Positions 40,219 through 50,110 are shown, counted from the first letter of the stretch. The stretch is DNA of 64,000 nt from Oscillospiraceae bacterium (GCA_015065325.1 SVQO01000010.1:1-64000); one strand, 5' to 3'. Numbers and translations: made by a program. Notes: generated by a model not told the origin, from the sequence alone.

Positions 40219-40653
40219 TTAAAAGGGAAGGTCGTCGTCAGTGCTCATTTCCTCAAAGGCGACATCCTTCGGGCTGGCTCCGTAAGGAGCAGGTGCTGCT
40301 CCGGCGGCAGGGCTTCCTTCACCCTTCTTTTCAACGAACTGAGCTTCCTCGGCAACTACCTCGGTAACGTATCTCTTCTGTCCGTTCTGATCGGTCCAGG
40401 TTCTGGTCTGGAGAGAACCGACGATGAGAATGCTCTTGCCCTTCTGAAAATACTTGGTGATGAATTCTGCGGTGTTGCGCCAAGCAACAACATTGATAAA
40501 ATCGGCCTGCTGTGCATTGTCTGCGTTCTTAGAAGAAAATCTTCTGGAAACGGCAATGCTGAACGAAGTAACAGAAATTCCGTTCTGGGTCTGTTTCAGC
40601 TCCGGATCGGCAGTCAAGTTGCCGATGAGGATGACCTTGTTAAAAGATGCCAT
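40219..40653 (-). CDS. ssb: Single-stranded DNA-binding protein
   Basis: MASFNKVILIGNLTADPELKQTQNGISVTSFSIAVSRRF; acidic tail ending DDDLPF. Confidence 0.97.
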   Translation of the reverse strand: MASFNKVILIGNLTADPELKQTQNGISVTSFSIAVSRRFSSKNADNAQQADFINVVAWRNTAEFITKYFQKGKSILIVGSLQTRTWTDQNGQKRYVTEVVAEEAQFVEKKGEGSPAAGAAPAPYGASPKDVAFEEMSTDDDLPF

Positions 40654-40664
40654 AGCGCAGTTCC

Positions 40665-40961
40665 TTACGCGTCAATGCGAATGGTCATGGAGCGAAGGAT
40701 GCCTTCAGTGATGCTGAAGCGTCTTTCAAGCTCTACGGGGAAATCGCGGTCTGCAGTGTACTGCACTACCACATAGTAGCCGTCGTTTACGTCGTTGATG
40801 GGGTAAGCAAGTCTTCTCTTGCCCCACTCGTCGATGTTCTCAACGGTTGCGTTCTTCTCGATTCTACCCTTGAATTTGGCAACGAGCTCCTGTACCTGCT
40901 CTTCGCCAAGCTCGGTATTCACGATGAAAACAGTCTCGTATTTGCCCTTCAGTTTTTCCAT
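40665..40961 (-). CDS. rpsF: 30S ribosomal protein S6 (start at MEKLKGKYETVFIVN)
   Basis: YETVFIVNTELGEEQVQELVAKFKGRIE, WGKRRLAYPINDVNDGYYVVVQYTA. Confidence 0.97.
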   Translation of the reverse strand: MEKLKGKYETVFIVNTELGEEQVQELVAKFKGRIEKNATVENIDEWGKRRLAYPINDVNDGYYVVVQYTADRDFPVELERRFSITEGILRSMTIRIDA

Positions 40962-41048
40962 TATGTTTACCTCCTTTTGGACATTCGGCCTCCCGAAACG
41001 GGAAGCAAGAAGCACGGCATAGAAATATTTACCGTGACACAATCAAGA

Positions 41049-41077
41049 ATTATACACAATCCCCTCTCTTTTGTCAA
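41049..41077 (-). promoter_or_regulatory. Consensus sigma-A promoter of the rpsF operon
   Basis: On minus strand TTGACA-N17-TATAAT. Confidence 0.8.
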
Positions 41078-41123
41078 GGGAACGAGAAAAAGTTTTCGCT
41101 TTGTTCATTTTCACAAAAAGAAA

Positions 41124-41144
41124 AAGAGAGACCGAGTCTCTCTT
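41124..41144 (-). terminator. Intrinsic terminator 3' of the cell wall hydrolase gene
   Basis: AAGAGAGAC-CGA-GTCTCTCTT, then TTTTCTTTTT on the minus strand. Confidence 0.75.
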
Positions 41145-41145
41145 C

Positions 41146-41913
41146 TCATTTGTAAAATCTGTGTCCTTCGATCTCGCAGATCACCTGCAAGCAACGGTCG
41201 AACCAATTTCCTTCGCCTACGATATAGGGATTGCAGAAATACACGGCACCCTCGGAATAGTTGGGAGCCGAGCCACTAAGCACCAGATTGACCGCTTCTA
41301 CGGTCGTGGGATCGGGAGTCCAATCACCCCAACCCCGGTATCCTACCATTACGTCGAACTGCCCCGGTGAAAGGATCACGTCTCGAACGGTAGAGCCGAA
41401 CTTCGGTCCCTGTACGCGATTGAAGATCACCTCGGTAATCAAGATCTTGTGGGAAAGGGAGCCGCTTCTGGTCTCGTGACCTACACAGTAAAGCAACAGG
41501 TCGTATTCCTCGGGGGTCACGGATACGGTCACGGCGAAATTTTCAACCGAACGGCTTGCCGCAAGCACGGCGGACTCGGTTTGGTTACTGCCCTGTGCAA
41601 TCTGTTCGCTCAGTCCAAAAACGGTATTGGACATAGAGCCGGTGTTTACACCGTAAATTTCATTGGGCTTCGCGGAAAGCACATTCTCCGCAGGAACCGG
41701 CGCGGTTTTTGCAACGCCCTGATCGTAAGATACGGCTTCCGTGGGTGCAGTATCAAGATTTTGTGCTCGGTGCACCTTCGGAACACGGATCTCAGGCAAA
41801 TGCGAGGGGGAAATCAGGAACGCCAAAACCAAAATCAGGCTCGCTGAAAGCACTGACACCGAGCCGGACAGCCCGGGTAGTTTTTTTGTCATAGTAACTC
41901 CTGTTCTCGTCAT
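41146..41913 (-). CDS. Cell wall hydrolase (SleB-like catalytic domain)
   Basis: LLLYCVGHETRSGSLSHKILITEVIFNRVQGPKFGSTVRDVILSPGQFDVM. Confidence 0.82.
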   Translation of the reverse strand: MTRTGVTMTKKLPGLSGSVSVLSASLILVLAFLISPSHLPEIRVPKVHRAQNLDTAPTEAVSYDQGVAKTAPVPAENVLSAKPNEIYGVNTGSMSNTVFGLSEQIAQGSNQTESAVLAASRSVENFAVTVSVTPEEYDLLLYCVGHETRSGSLSHKILITEVIFNRVQGPKFGSTVRDVILSPGQFDVMVGYRGWGDWTPDPTTVEAVNLVLSGSAPNYSEGAVYFCNPYIVGEGNWFDRCLQVICEIEGHRFYK

Positions 41914-42095
41914 TTTTCAACGGATTTCAAAAGCCGTTGGGGATTATAGGCAAAATTTTTTCGATTGTCAACCTTGTTCGCTGTTTTTTAAAAAACGAGA
42001 CACATTTCGTTCATTTTCAAAAAAATCCTGTTTTTTTTCAGAAAAAAAACCTTTGTTTTCCTCGAAGCTTCCTTTTATTATATATATTATATACT

Positions 42096-42134
42096 ATGAA
42101 GCCGAGGAAAGTTTTTTGCTTTCCTCGGCTTCAT
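42096..42134. other. Long perfect inverted repeat 3' of mutS2
   Basis: ATGAAGCCGAGGAAAG-TTTTTTG-CTTTCCTCGGCTTCAT, 16-bp arms, no strong flanking T-tract. Confidence 0.7.
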
Positions 42135-42147
42135 GTTTACAAAAAAT

Positions 42148-44532
42148 TCACTTTTTCATTTCCAAAATCGTGACGCCTCCGTCCCCTTCTCCGTAGAGTC
42201 CGAGACGGTAGGATTTGATGCGGGGATCCTTTTTAAAATAACGCCAAAGACCCGCCTTCAAGGCACCGGTTCCTTTGCCGTGAATGACCGTTACGCTCTC
42301 GTATCCGACCAGGATCACGTCGTCCAGATATTTATCTACCACGAACCACGCGTCGTCGGTTACGAGCCCTCGAACGTCCACGCTGTTGGAGGTATGACTG
42401 CGGGGAGAAGAAGTAACGCTCCCCTTCTTTTTGTCCTTTTGCCCCTTCTTCAGTTCCGTGATGAGACGCAAGGTGGAAAGGGCGGTTTTCATCCTGAGAT
42501 TTCCGACGGAAACCGTAGCTTCGTTGCCTTGCAGCTTCTCAACCACGCCCTCCTTGCCGACCTTGGTAACGAACACGCGATCCCCTACCGCAAGTGCTCT
42601 GGGAAGAGTATAGTGATCATCTTCCTCACGGGCTGTGGATACGGTCATAGCGATTCGATCCTCGGCGCCTCGCAGGGTCAAACGAAGCTTTCTCCTCTCC
42701 TCCTCCAGATCCTCCTGCGCCTTGTCACGAAGGGCTTTTTTCTGCAATTCTTCCAGCTTTTCGAAGGTAGAATCCGACAAAGCGTGGGCACTTTTCACCA
42801 GTCGGAGCGCTTCCTTTTTCGCACGCTCCAGCTCTTTCTCGGCTCCTGCCAGAAGCCCTTCCCTCTCCTTCATCGCTTCGTCGCGGGCACTTTGTGCTTC
42901 CTTTAAAAGTCGCTCGGCTTCCTCGCGGTCCTTTTCCATAGAGACTCTTTCTTCCTCCAGTTTTCCGACCACGTTTTCAAAGCGACGGTTTTCCGCTTTG
43001 ATCAAGCGCTCAGCCTTTTGGATTATATCCCCAGAAAGCCCCAAACGGGTAGAGATCAAAAATGCATTGGAACGGCCCGGAGTACCGATAATCAGTCGGT
43101 ACGTGGGACGCAGAGTGGAAATATCAAACTCACAGGAGGCGTTCTCCACGCCTTCCGTCTCCAGAGCATAGGTTTTCAGTTCCGCATAGTGGGTAGTCGC
43201 CGCACATTTCACGCCCTTTTCCCGTACGGTTTCCAAAATGGATTCTGCCAAAGCGGCGCCTTCCACGGGATCCGTTCCGCTGCCCAATTCATCAAAAAGC
43301 ATCAGGCAGGAGGGCTTTGCCGCCTCCAGCATGGAAATAATATTCACGATATGGGCAGAAAAGGTGGAAAGGGACTGCTCGATGCTCTGCTCGTCGCCGA
43401 TATCCGCAAGAATATCCGGATACACGGGCATCACCGCTTCCTCGGCGGGCACGTGAAGTCCCGTCTGTGCCATCATAGCAAGAAGTCCCACGGTCTTCAG
43501 CGTTACGGTCTTACCACCCGTATTGGGACCCGTGATCACAAGCGTATCAAATTCCTTTCCCAAGGTCAGAGAGATGGGAACCGCGGTACTGCGCTCCAAA
43601 AGAGGATGTCTTGCACGGTTGAAAACAAGCTCTCCCTTTTCCGAGATCTTCGGCTCGGTTGCCTCCATTTTATAGGAAAGCTCTGCGCGGGCAAAAATAA
43701 CGGAAAGCTCTACCACGTTGTAAAAGTCCAGGCTCAAGGCGTCGCAAAAGCCGGAAACGCGCTGAGACAGAGCCGCAAGAATTCGCTCGATCTCATCCTT
43801 TTCCTCTCCTTCCAGAAGCTTGATTTGGTTGTTCAGCTCCACTACGGCAAGAGGCTCGATAAATACCGTTGCACCGCTGGCGCTGGTATCGTGGATCAAG
43901 CCCTTAATCTCGTTTTTATATTCACTTTTTACCGGAATTACGTAGCGGGAATTGCGGAAGGTAATAATGTTTTCCTGCAAAAAGGTACCGTAGGCACCCG
44001 AAATATAATGCTGGAGAGAATCCCGTATTCTGGCTGAGCAAGAGGTCATCTTCCGACGGATGGAATGCAGAGCGGGGGATGCGTCGTCTGCCAGAGCATC
44101 CTCTGACAGAATACAACGATGGATCTCATGCTCCAGCCCGCGCTCGGGAAGCAGTCTGTGAAAAATTTCACCCAAGACCGCGTCCTCACCTGCCATCCCC
44201 TCGCCGTAGCGATGAGCGGCATCCACCGAGCGAAGCAAAGATCCCACCCGCAAAAGCTCCGCAGGATTCAGCACAGCCCCCTTTGCCGCTCGATCCAGAA
44301 TAGACGGAATGGAGGGATGAGCGGAAAGAGACGGAGCTCCCTTCACGGCGCAGATCCGTTTTGCCGCGGCCGTCTCCTTTTGCAAACGGATCACACGACT
44401 CAGTTCCCATTCGGGTCGAAGGGTCATAATTTTTTCCTTGCCCGCCTCTACCATACAAAGGGAGGCAAGCTGAGCAAGGATCTTATCGTATTCTAATATG
44501 GTAACTGCTTTTTCAAAGGGTTTCGTTGCCAT
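42148..44532 (-). CDS. mutS2: Endonuclease MutS2
   Basis: ITGPNTGGKTVTLKTVGLLAMMAQ, LFDELGSGTDPVEGAALAESIL, C-terminal Smr domain (VIHGKGTGALKAGL). Confidence 0.97.
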   Translation of the reverse strand: MATKPFEKAVTILEYDKILAQLASLCMVEAGKEKIMTLRPEWELSRVIRLQKETAAAKRICAVKGAPSLSAHPSIPSILDRAAKGAVLNPAELLRVGSLLRSVDAAHRYGEGMAGEDAVLGEIFHRLLPERGLEHEIHRCILSEDALADDASPALHSIRRKMTSCSARIRDSLQHYISGAYGTFLQENIITFRNSRYVIPVKSEYKNEIKGLIHDTSASGATVFIEPLAVVELNNQIKLLEGEEKDEIERILAALSQRVSGFCDALSLDFYNVVELSVIFARAELSYKMEATEPKISEKGELVFNRARHPLLERSTAVPISLTLGKEFDTLVITGPNTGGKTVTLKTVGLLAMMAQTGLHVPAEEAVMPVYPDILADIGDEQSIEQSLSTFSAHIVNIISMLEAAKPSCLMLFDELGSGTDPVEGAALAESILETVREKGVKCAATTHYAELKTYALETEGVENASCEFDISTLRPTYRLIIGTPGRSNAFLISTRLGLSGDIIQKAERLIKAENRRFENVVGKLEEERVSMEKDREEAERLLKEAQSARDEAMKEREGLLAGAEKELERAKKEALRLVKSAHALSDSTFEKLEELQKKALRDKAQEDLEEERRKLRLTLRGAEDRIAMTVSTAREEDDHYTLPRALAVGDRVFVTKVGKEGVVEKLQGNEATVSVGNLRMKTALSTLRLITELKKGQKDKKKGSVTSSPRSHTSNSVDVRGLVTDDAWFVVDKYLDDVILVGYESVTVIHGKGTGALKAGLWRYFKKDPRIKSYRLGLYGEGDGGVTILEMKK

Positions 44533-45337
44533 TGGTCTGACGTTCCTCTTGTGTTTCCTTTTTGTTTTTTTCTTCTGCGGGCGCAGAAAGCTTTTTTACC
44601 TGGCGGTAAAAATCCAGGGTACGGTAATCCCGCTCCAGCTGACACAGCAAATAACGCTCTGTAAAACGGGAAAAATCCCGAAGGATCCCTTCGGGTACTT
44701 TCAGTGCGTAAGCCTTTTCCTCCGGTGCCTCTATACTTCGCATACAAAGGGCGATCACGTCGCGACGGACGCGGACAAGCTCCGTGTCGAAGGAGTTGAT
44801 ACAATCCGGACAGATCAGATCGCCGTCCAGCAAACGGAAAAAGAAAGAGGGCACTTCGTCCACTCCTTTTCCGCAGGATGCACAACCGGAAAGATTGGGC
44901 ATCAAGCCATTGGCAACCAAAAGGCGCATTTCGAACACCGACTTGATCAGATCGGCGGGTCTGTCTTCCTTTGCAATGAGAAAAAGTGCGTTCATCAGAA
45001 GGCGCAAAACGGTTTTTCCCGTTTCCGCGTCCCGCGCCGTATCCTCTGCAAGCTCTGCCAGATAGGAAGCAAGGGCAAGGGAGACCACGTCTGCTCCCTG
45101 CCGTACCGTGGCGTAAAGAGGGACGGCACGCTTTAGGTAGCACTTATCCCCTCTTTGCTCCAGTTCAAATTCCGAATAAACGAAGGCAGTACAACCCGCG
45201 GCGTTTTTACTGGTCAGAGAACGGATTCCCCGTGCTTTAAAAAAGATCTTCCCCTCTTCGGTGAGGATGGTGATGAGTTTATCGCTTTCTCCGTATTTGA
45301 CAGCTCTCAGCACCAAGCCCTCGATTTTCAGGGTCAT
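44513..45337 (-). CDS. recO: DNA repair protein RecO
   Basis: IEGLVLRAVKYGESDKLITILTEEGKI; Cys-motif CASCGK...CPDC. Confidence 0.95.
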   Translation of the reverse strand: MTLKIEGLVLRAVKYGESDKLITILTEEGKIFFKARGIRSLTSKNAAGCTAFVYSEFELEQRGDKCYLKRAVPLYATVRQGADVVSLALASYLAELAEDTARDAETGKTVLRLLMNALFLIAKEDRPADLIKSVFEMRLLVANGLMPNLSGCASCGKGVDEVPSFFFRLLDGDLICPDCINSFDTELVRVRRDVIALCMRSIEAPEEKAYALKVPEGILRDFSRFTERYLLCQLERDYRTLDFYRQVKKLSAPAEEKNKKETQEERQTNGNETL

Positions 45338-45339
45338 AC

Positions 45340-46236
45340 TCAGTCCCTCTTAAATCCGAAAGAGCCAAGAAGCATTTCATTGTCTCTCCAGTTTTCCTTC
45401 ACCTTGACCCAAAGGTTAATATTTACGTGCACCCCGAAAAAGGCTTCCAGATCTTCTCGGGCAAAGGAGCCTACGCGTTTAAGCATGGCACCGTCCTTAC
45501 CGATGATGATCTTTTTGTGGCTGGCTTTTTCGCAATAGATCTCGGCACGGATATCGATCAGCTTATCGGATTCCTTGAAATCCTCGATCATTACGGCAAT
45601 ACCGTGAGGAATTTCCTTATCCAAAAGTTTGAGCAGCTTTTCGCGGATGATCTCCCCCGCAATGGTTCTTTCGGGCTGATCGGTGATCATATCCGAGGGG
45701 AAGAACCACTCCGCCTCCTCCAAAAAGGGCTCTGCTTCCTTGAAAATAATATCAACGCCGTCACCGGTCTTTCCGGAAAGCGGGATCACGGAAGCAAAGG
45801 AATACTCCTTGGAGAATACGTCGATGGTACGGATAATATCCTCCGGGGTATAAATATCAGTCTTATTGATGATCAGAATCACGGGCACACCCATTTTGCC
45901 GAACTTATCCAAAAGCTCTCTTTCAATGGGATGGATCTCTGCCAAGGGCTCTACCAAAAGCAGTACCATACACACGTCGGTGGTGGCAGTACCTACGGAC
46001 TTCATCATCATATCGCCAAGCTTGGTGCGAGGCTTATGTACACCGGGAGTATCCAAAAATACGTACTGACAATTTTCCTTGGTAAGAATTCCCGTAATGG
46101 AGGTACGAGTGGTCTGCGGCTTGCGTGAAACTGCCGCGATCTTTTCCCCCAAAAGAGTATTCATCAAAGTACTTTTTCCAACGTTGGGTCTGCCTACCAA
46201 GGCGATAAAACCTGTTTTCTGTGTTAAATTCTGCAT
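45340..46236 (-). CDS. era: GTPase Era
   Basis: GFIALVGRPNVGKSTLMNTLLGEKIA, DTPGVHKPRTKLG, KH domain (IIIGKDGAMLKRVG). Confidence 0.98.
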   Translation of the reverse strand: MQNLTQKTGFIALVGRPNVGKSTLMNTLLGEKIAAVSRKPQTTRTSITGILTKENCQYVFLDTPGVHKPRTKLGDMMMKSVGTATTDVCMVLLLVEPLAEIHPIERELLDKFGKMGVPVILIINKTDIYTPEDIIRTIDVFSKEYSFASVIPLSGKTGDGVDIIFKEAEPFLEEAEWFFPSDMITDQPERTIAGEIIREKLLKLLDKEIPHGIAVMIEDFKESDKLIDIRAEIYCEKASHKKIIIGKDGAMLKRVGSFAREDLEAFFGVHVNINLWVKVKENWRDNEMLLGSFGFKRD

Positions 46237-46237
46237 A

Positions 46238-46711
46238 TTACTCCTCTGTTTTTACCGCGCCCTCGTCCAGAGAGCGAAGAATTTTTTCCTGTTTTTCAAA
46301 CATTTCTTTCTTTTCGTTTTCTTCCGCGTGATCCCATCCCAAAAGATGGAGCACGGAATGAATGACCATCAAACAGAATTCCTGCCGATAAGTGGTACCG
46401 AATTCCGCAGATTGCGCGGCAATAACGGCGGGACAGACGATCACGTCTCCCAGACAGGTCACTCTCTCACAAAAAAGCGCTTCCTCCTCCAAAGGAAAGG
46501 ATAATACGTCGGTGGGACGGTCCACGCCGCGCCAAGCTTTATTCAATTCACGAATTTCCTCGGCTGATACCAGGGTGACGGAAACCTCCGCTTTTCCCTC
46601 GAAACCTTCCTCCTCCAAAACCTTGGAAACCGCACGTCTGACAGCAGTTTTATAACCGCGAAACGGCGCTTTTTCCTGCTGGGTATTCTCAATAAAAACG
46701 CGATGCTTCAT
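46238..46711 (-). CDS. ybeY: Endoribonuclease YbeY
   Basis: DRPTDVLSFPL and HSVLHLLGWDHAE metal-binding motif. Confidence 0.96.
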   Translation of the reverse strand: MKHRVFIENTQQEKAPFRGYKTAVRRAVSKVLEEEGFEGKAEVSVTLVSAEEIRELNKAWRGVDRPTDVLSFPLEEEALFCERVTCLGDVIVCPAVIAAQSAEFGTTYRQEFCLMVIHSVLHLLGWDHAEENEKKEMFEKQEKILRSLDEGAVKTEE

Positions 46712-47667
46712 TTTTTATTTCCTCCGTAGCGGTCGTACGCCTCCACAATGCGGGACACAATGGAGTTGCGAACCACGTCCTTGGCACTGAGTCGGTAAAT
46801 TCCGACGCCGCGAACATCCTTGCACACCTCCAGCGCCTGCGCAAGTCCCGAAGGCACACCGCCCGGCAGGTCGATCTGGGTAACGTCACCGTTGACCACA
46901 GCCTTCGACCCCTGACCCAAGCGGGTAAGAAACATTTTCATCTGCTCGGGCGTAGTATTCTGGGCTTCATCCAGAATAATAAAGGAATCGTCCAAGGTTC
47001 GTCCGCGCATATAGGCAAGGGGCGCTACCTCGATGCTTCCCTTTTCCATCAATCGCTGATAGGTCTCGCCGCCCATCATTTCAAACAGTGCGTCGTACAA
47101 AGGGCGCAAATAAGGATCGATCTTGCTTTGCAGATCGCCCGGCAAAAAGCCAAGCCGTTCTCCCGCTTCCACCGCGGGGCGGGTGATAATGATGCGGGAA
47201 ACCTCTTTTTTGCGTAAAGCGGCAGTTGCCATTGCCACGGCAAGGAACGTCTTGCCCGTTCCCGCAGGTCCTACGCCGAAGGTGATGGTCTCCTTACGGA
47301 TGCACTCCACAAATCCCTTTTGTCCCATAGTCTTCGGCTTGATGGGACGTCCTTTGGCAGTGATACAAACGGTGTCACCGATCAGCTTCTCCGCAGACAG
47401 CTCGTCTCCATCCAGTACCACACCGATGGCATACTCTACGTTTTGCTCGGTCAGATGTCCGGAAAGCGAATACAGACGCTCCAAATAGGAGATCACGCGG
47501 GACGCCGCCTGAACATTGGCATCCTCACCGGAAACGCGGATCTGCCCGTCGCGCGTATAGATGGCAACGTCAAATTCCTTTTCGATGCGAGCGGCATTGG
47601 CATCAAAGGCGCCGAAAATGTCCGCAATGGCATCCAAGCTTGAGATCTCTATGATTTTTTCTGACAT
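46708..47667 (-). CDS. phoH: PhoH family protein
   Basis: GVGPAGTGKTFLAVAMATAAL, FIILDEAQNTTPEQMKMFLTRLGQGSK. Confidence 0.97.
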   Translation of the reverse strand: MSEKIIEISSLDAIADIFGAFDANAARIEKEFDVAIYTRDGQIRVSGEDANVQAASRVISYLERLYSLSGHLTEQNVEYAIGVVLDGDELSAEKLIGDTVCITAKGRPIKPKTMGQKGFVECIRKETITFGVGPAGTGKTFLAVAMATAALRKKEVSRIIITRPAVEAGERLGFLPGDLQSKIDPYLRPLYDALFEMMGGETYQRLMEKGSIEVAPLAYMRGRTLDDSFIILDEAQNTTPEQMKMFLTRLGQGSKAVVNGDVTQIDLPGGVPSGLAQALEVCKDVRGVGIYRLSAKDVVRNSIVSRIVEAYDRYGGNKK

Positions 47668-47694
47668 AATACGTCCTTTCGGATTTGCTCGTTT

Positions 47695-48888
47695 CTAAGG
47701 GTTCTCGGTAAAACGGAAGGGGGCTTCTCGGCAAATATTTTCCACGGCAAGAAGCTCGGCGGTAAGGGTCACGCCCTTTTCGTCGGCGGAAACCGACACG
47801 TTTTCAGACAGGATCTCGTCCCCTTCGGCAAAAGTATCCCTTTTAAACTGTTCATACTTATCATAAGCCAATTTTTCAGCTCTGTCAACCTTTATTACCG
47901 CCTTTTTTTCATGGCTTTTCAGAAAAATCCGCTCCCGAACCACCACGGGAAGATCATAGCCGAAAAGCTGCAAGGGCTCTACCAATTCAAGCATCTCGGC
48001 CTTTTCTTCCAAGGTCCCCGAAAAATTTGGCATTGTCAGGGAAAAGCCAAGGATTTCGTAGGTTTTTCGGGAGATTTCCTCCTCCTCGTAAACACGCTCG
48101 ACCTGCTCGAGGGGAACGGTAACGGAAAAACTTCGCTCGGTTTCCGCAAAGACGCGCCCTGCCGCGCGAACCGAATAGAAGCTTCCGTTTTTTGTTTCGC
48201 GAATGCCCCCGATCAAAAGAGTTCCTTCCGTTACGTAATCTCCTTTTTTTACTTCGATCTGACCGGAAAGAACCTCGTAACGCACCACCCGTCCGTAGGT
48301 ACGCGCCACAAGATTGGACGAGCCCTCGTAGGAGGGTGCTTCCTCCTTGACATCTTCCCTCTCGCGGATCTCCACCTTGGCACGGGTGCCCACCACGTTG
48401 ATCCCTACGTAAAGATATTCCTCGTGGTCAATGGCAAAACGAAGGGCAATCTCGTCGTCATCCAGCTTCGAAAGACGTTTCCCCGGTGAAAGGCCGTATT
48501 CCGCAAGCTGCTCGCAGATCCTGTGGGCAGGAACCGCGGCATTCCCGCGAACGTCGATTCCCCACAAAAAACGAGTTGACAAAAATAAAGAAAGGACCAA
48601 AACCAGAAGCCCCGCAAAGAAGCCGATCCGCTTCCGAAACAGAACCAAAAGGTGCAAAAGTCCCCGCGGCGTCTCCTCCCATCTTTCTCCCGGAAGCAAA
48701 TGCTCGCAAAAGGAGGAAAACAGCTTTTTTCGCGGAGGTAGAATGAAAAAAGAAACGAAGCCCTCTCTGTGCTCAATTCCCCAAACGGGAATATTGCGAT
48801 GAAGGATCTCGTTGAGCAAGCGTTGGGGCGCGGGAGAAAAAAAACGGATCTCCAGCGCGAATGCGTCGTAAGCGGAAGGCTCTCTCAT
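47695..48888 (-). CDS. yqfD: Sporulation protein YqfD
   Basis: Single TM, LEEYLYVGINVVGTRAKVEIRER-type region, adjacent to yqfC and phoH. Confidence 0.88.
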   Translation of the reverse strand: MREPSAYDAFALEIRFFSPAPQRLLNEILHRNIPVWGIEHREGFVSFFILPPRKKLFSSFCEHLLPGERWEETPRGLLHLLVLFRKRIGFFAGLLVLVLSLFLSTRFLWGIDVRGNAAVPAHRICEQLAEYGLSPGKRLSKLDDDEIALRFAIDHEEYLYVGINVVGTRAKVEIREREDVKEEAPSYEGSSNLVARTYGRVVRYEVLSGQIEVKKGDYVTEGTLLIGGIRETKNGSFYSVRAAGRVFAETERSFSVTVPLEQVERVYEEEEISRKTYEILGFSLTMPNFSGTLEEKAEMLELVEPLQLFGYDLPVVVRERIFLKSHEKKAVIKVDRAEKLAYDKYEQFKRDTFAEGDEILSENVSVSADEKGVTLTAELLAVENICREAPFRFTENP

Positions 48889-49130
48889 TCTTCTGCACCG
48901 CGAAATGAAAGCGTGAAGATCTTCCCCGAAACTCCCACGTTATCGTTCCCCAATTCTTCCAGGTGCAGATCTTCCCCCAAAACGCTGATCAGCCCTTGCT
49001 TTCTGAATATCATTTTTTCCGAATTACAGAAAACGATACACTCCACACCCTCAAGAATCACCCGATTGCGATTATATACCGTTATCATTTCCGAAGAAAC
49101 CGAAAAAGTTTTTTTCTTGTTTTTCGCCAT
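48885..49130 (-). CDS. yqfC: YabP/YqfC family sporulation protein
   Basis: 81 aa; VYNRNRVILEGVECIVFCNSEKMIFRKQGLISVLGEDLHLEELGNDNVGVSGKI; overlaps yqfD by 4 nt. Confidence 0.85.
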   Translation of the reverse strand: MAKNKKKTFSVSSEMITVYNRNRVILEGVECIVFCNSEKMIFRKQGLISVLGEDLHLEELGNDNVGVSGKIFTLSFRGAEE

Positions 49131-49191
49131 AGTCCTCCCCTTCTCTGCATAAAATGGATCAATTCAATATATCGTTTCGGGGATCAAAAAT

Positions 49192-50067
49192 ATGACCAAA
49201 TCCACTGCAAATTTTCTTTTTCCTTTTTTCTGTCTCGCGCTTTGCCTGATCTTTCCCACTGCTTGCTCCGAGGGGGTTGCCAGAGGCCTGAGCCTTTCTT
49301 TGGATGCGGCACTGCCCGCGCTTTTTCCCGCGTTGGTTTTATCGGGAATTTTGGTACGACAGATCGGAAAAGGGGGAGAAAAATGCTTTTTGATCCCCTT
49401 CGTTTTGGGGCTTTTTTGCGGATTTCCCATCGGAGCCGCGTCGGTGGCGGGTCTGGTCCGCGACGGAAGACTATCGAAAAAAGACGGTGAAAGACTGCTC
49501 TTTTTCTGTAATAACGCCAGCCCCGCCTTTTTGATTTCTTATTGTGGCAAAACGGTGCTGGGAGATACAAAAAAGGGTCTTTTTCTCTTTTTACTCCAAA
49601 GTGTTCTCTCCGCTTTTTTCCTGTTTTTTTGGTTTGGAAAAAGAATGCTTCGCAGAGAAAAGAAAAAGGAAAAAAAGGAGGCTCACGCTCCCGATTTTTG
49701 GAAAAGTCTTCCCGATGCCTTGCGCGAATCGACAAATTCCTTCCTATATATAATGTCCTGTGTGATCTTCTTTTCTTTCTTCACGGAATTGATGCGGCAT
49801 TTATTTTCTCTGACGCACTTCTCCTTTGCAATGCTGGGACTTTTTTCCGAGCTTTGCGGGGGCGTATCTCATCTTCGGTACTTCGCGCCTTCCCTCGCCT
49901 TTCCTCTTTGTGCGTTGGGGTGCGGTTGGGGCGGATGCTCCGTGCATTTGCAAACGGCAGGGCTGCTGGAAAACGCCTCACTTTCCGTAAAGTCTCATCT
50001 GGCGGGAAAAATCACCTTTTCTCTCCTTATGTTCCTGATGACTCTTTTTTTCCAAAAACTCTTGTAA
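49192..50067 (+). CDS. Sporulation integral membrane protein YlbJ-like (nucleoside recognition domain)
   Basis: ALPALFPALVLSGIL, GLFCGFPIGAASVAGLV, LLFFCNNASPAFLIS; multi-TM. Confidence 0.82.
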   Translation: MTKSTANFLFPFFCLALCLIFPTACSEGVARGLSLSLDAALPALFPALVLSGILVRQIGKGGEKCFLIPFVLGLFCGFPIGAASVAGLVRDGRLSKKDGERLLFFCNNASPAFLISYCGKTVLGDTKKGLFLFLLQSVLSAFFLFFWFGKRMLRREKKKEKKEAHAPDFWKSLPDALRESTNSFLYIMSCVIFFSFFTELMRHLFSLTHFSFAMLGLFSELCGGVSHLRYFAPSLAFPLCALGCGWGGCSVHLQTAGLLENASLSVKSHLAGKITFSLLMFLMTLFFQKLL

Positions 50068-50090
50068 TCGATCAAAAAATATTGTAGAAT
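50062..50090 (+). promoter_or_regulatory. Putative promoter overlapping the ylbJ-like stop codon
   Basis: TTGTAA-N17-TAGAAT; the TAA at 50065-50067 is the stop codon. Confidence 0.5.
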
Positions 50091-50110
50091 AAAGAAAAGG
50101 AAGGTCGATT

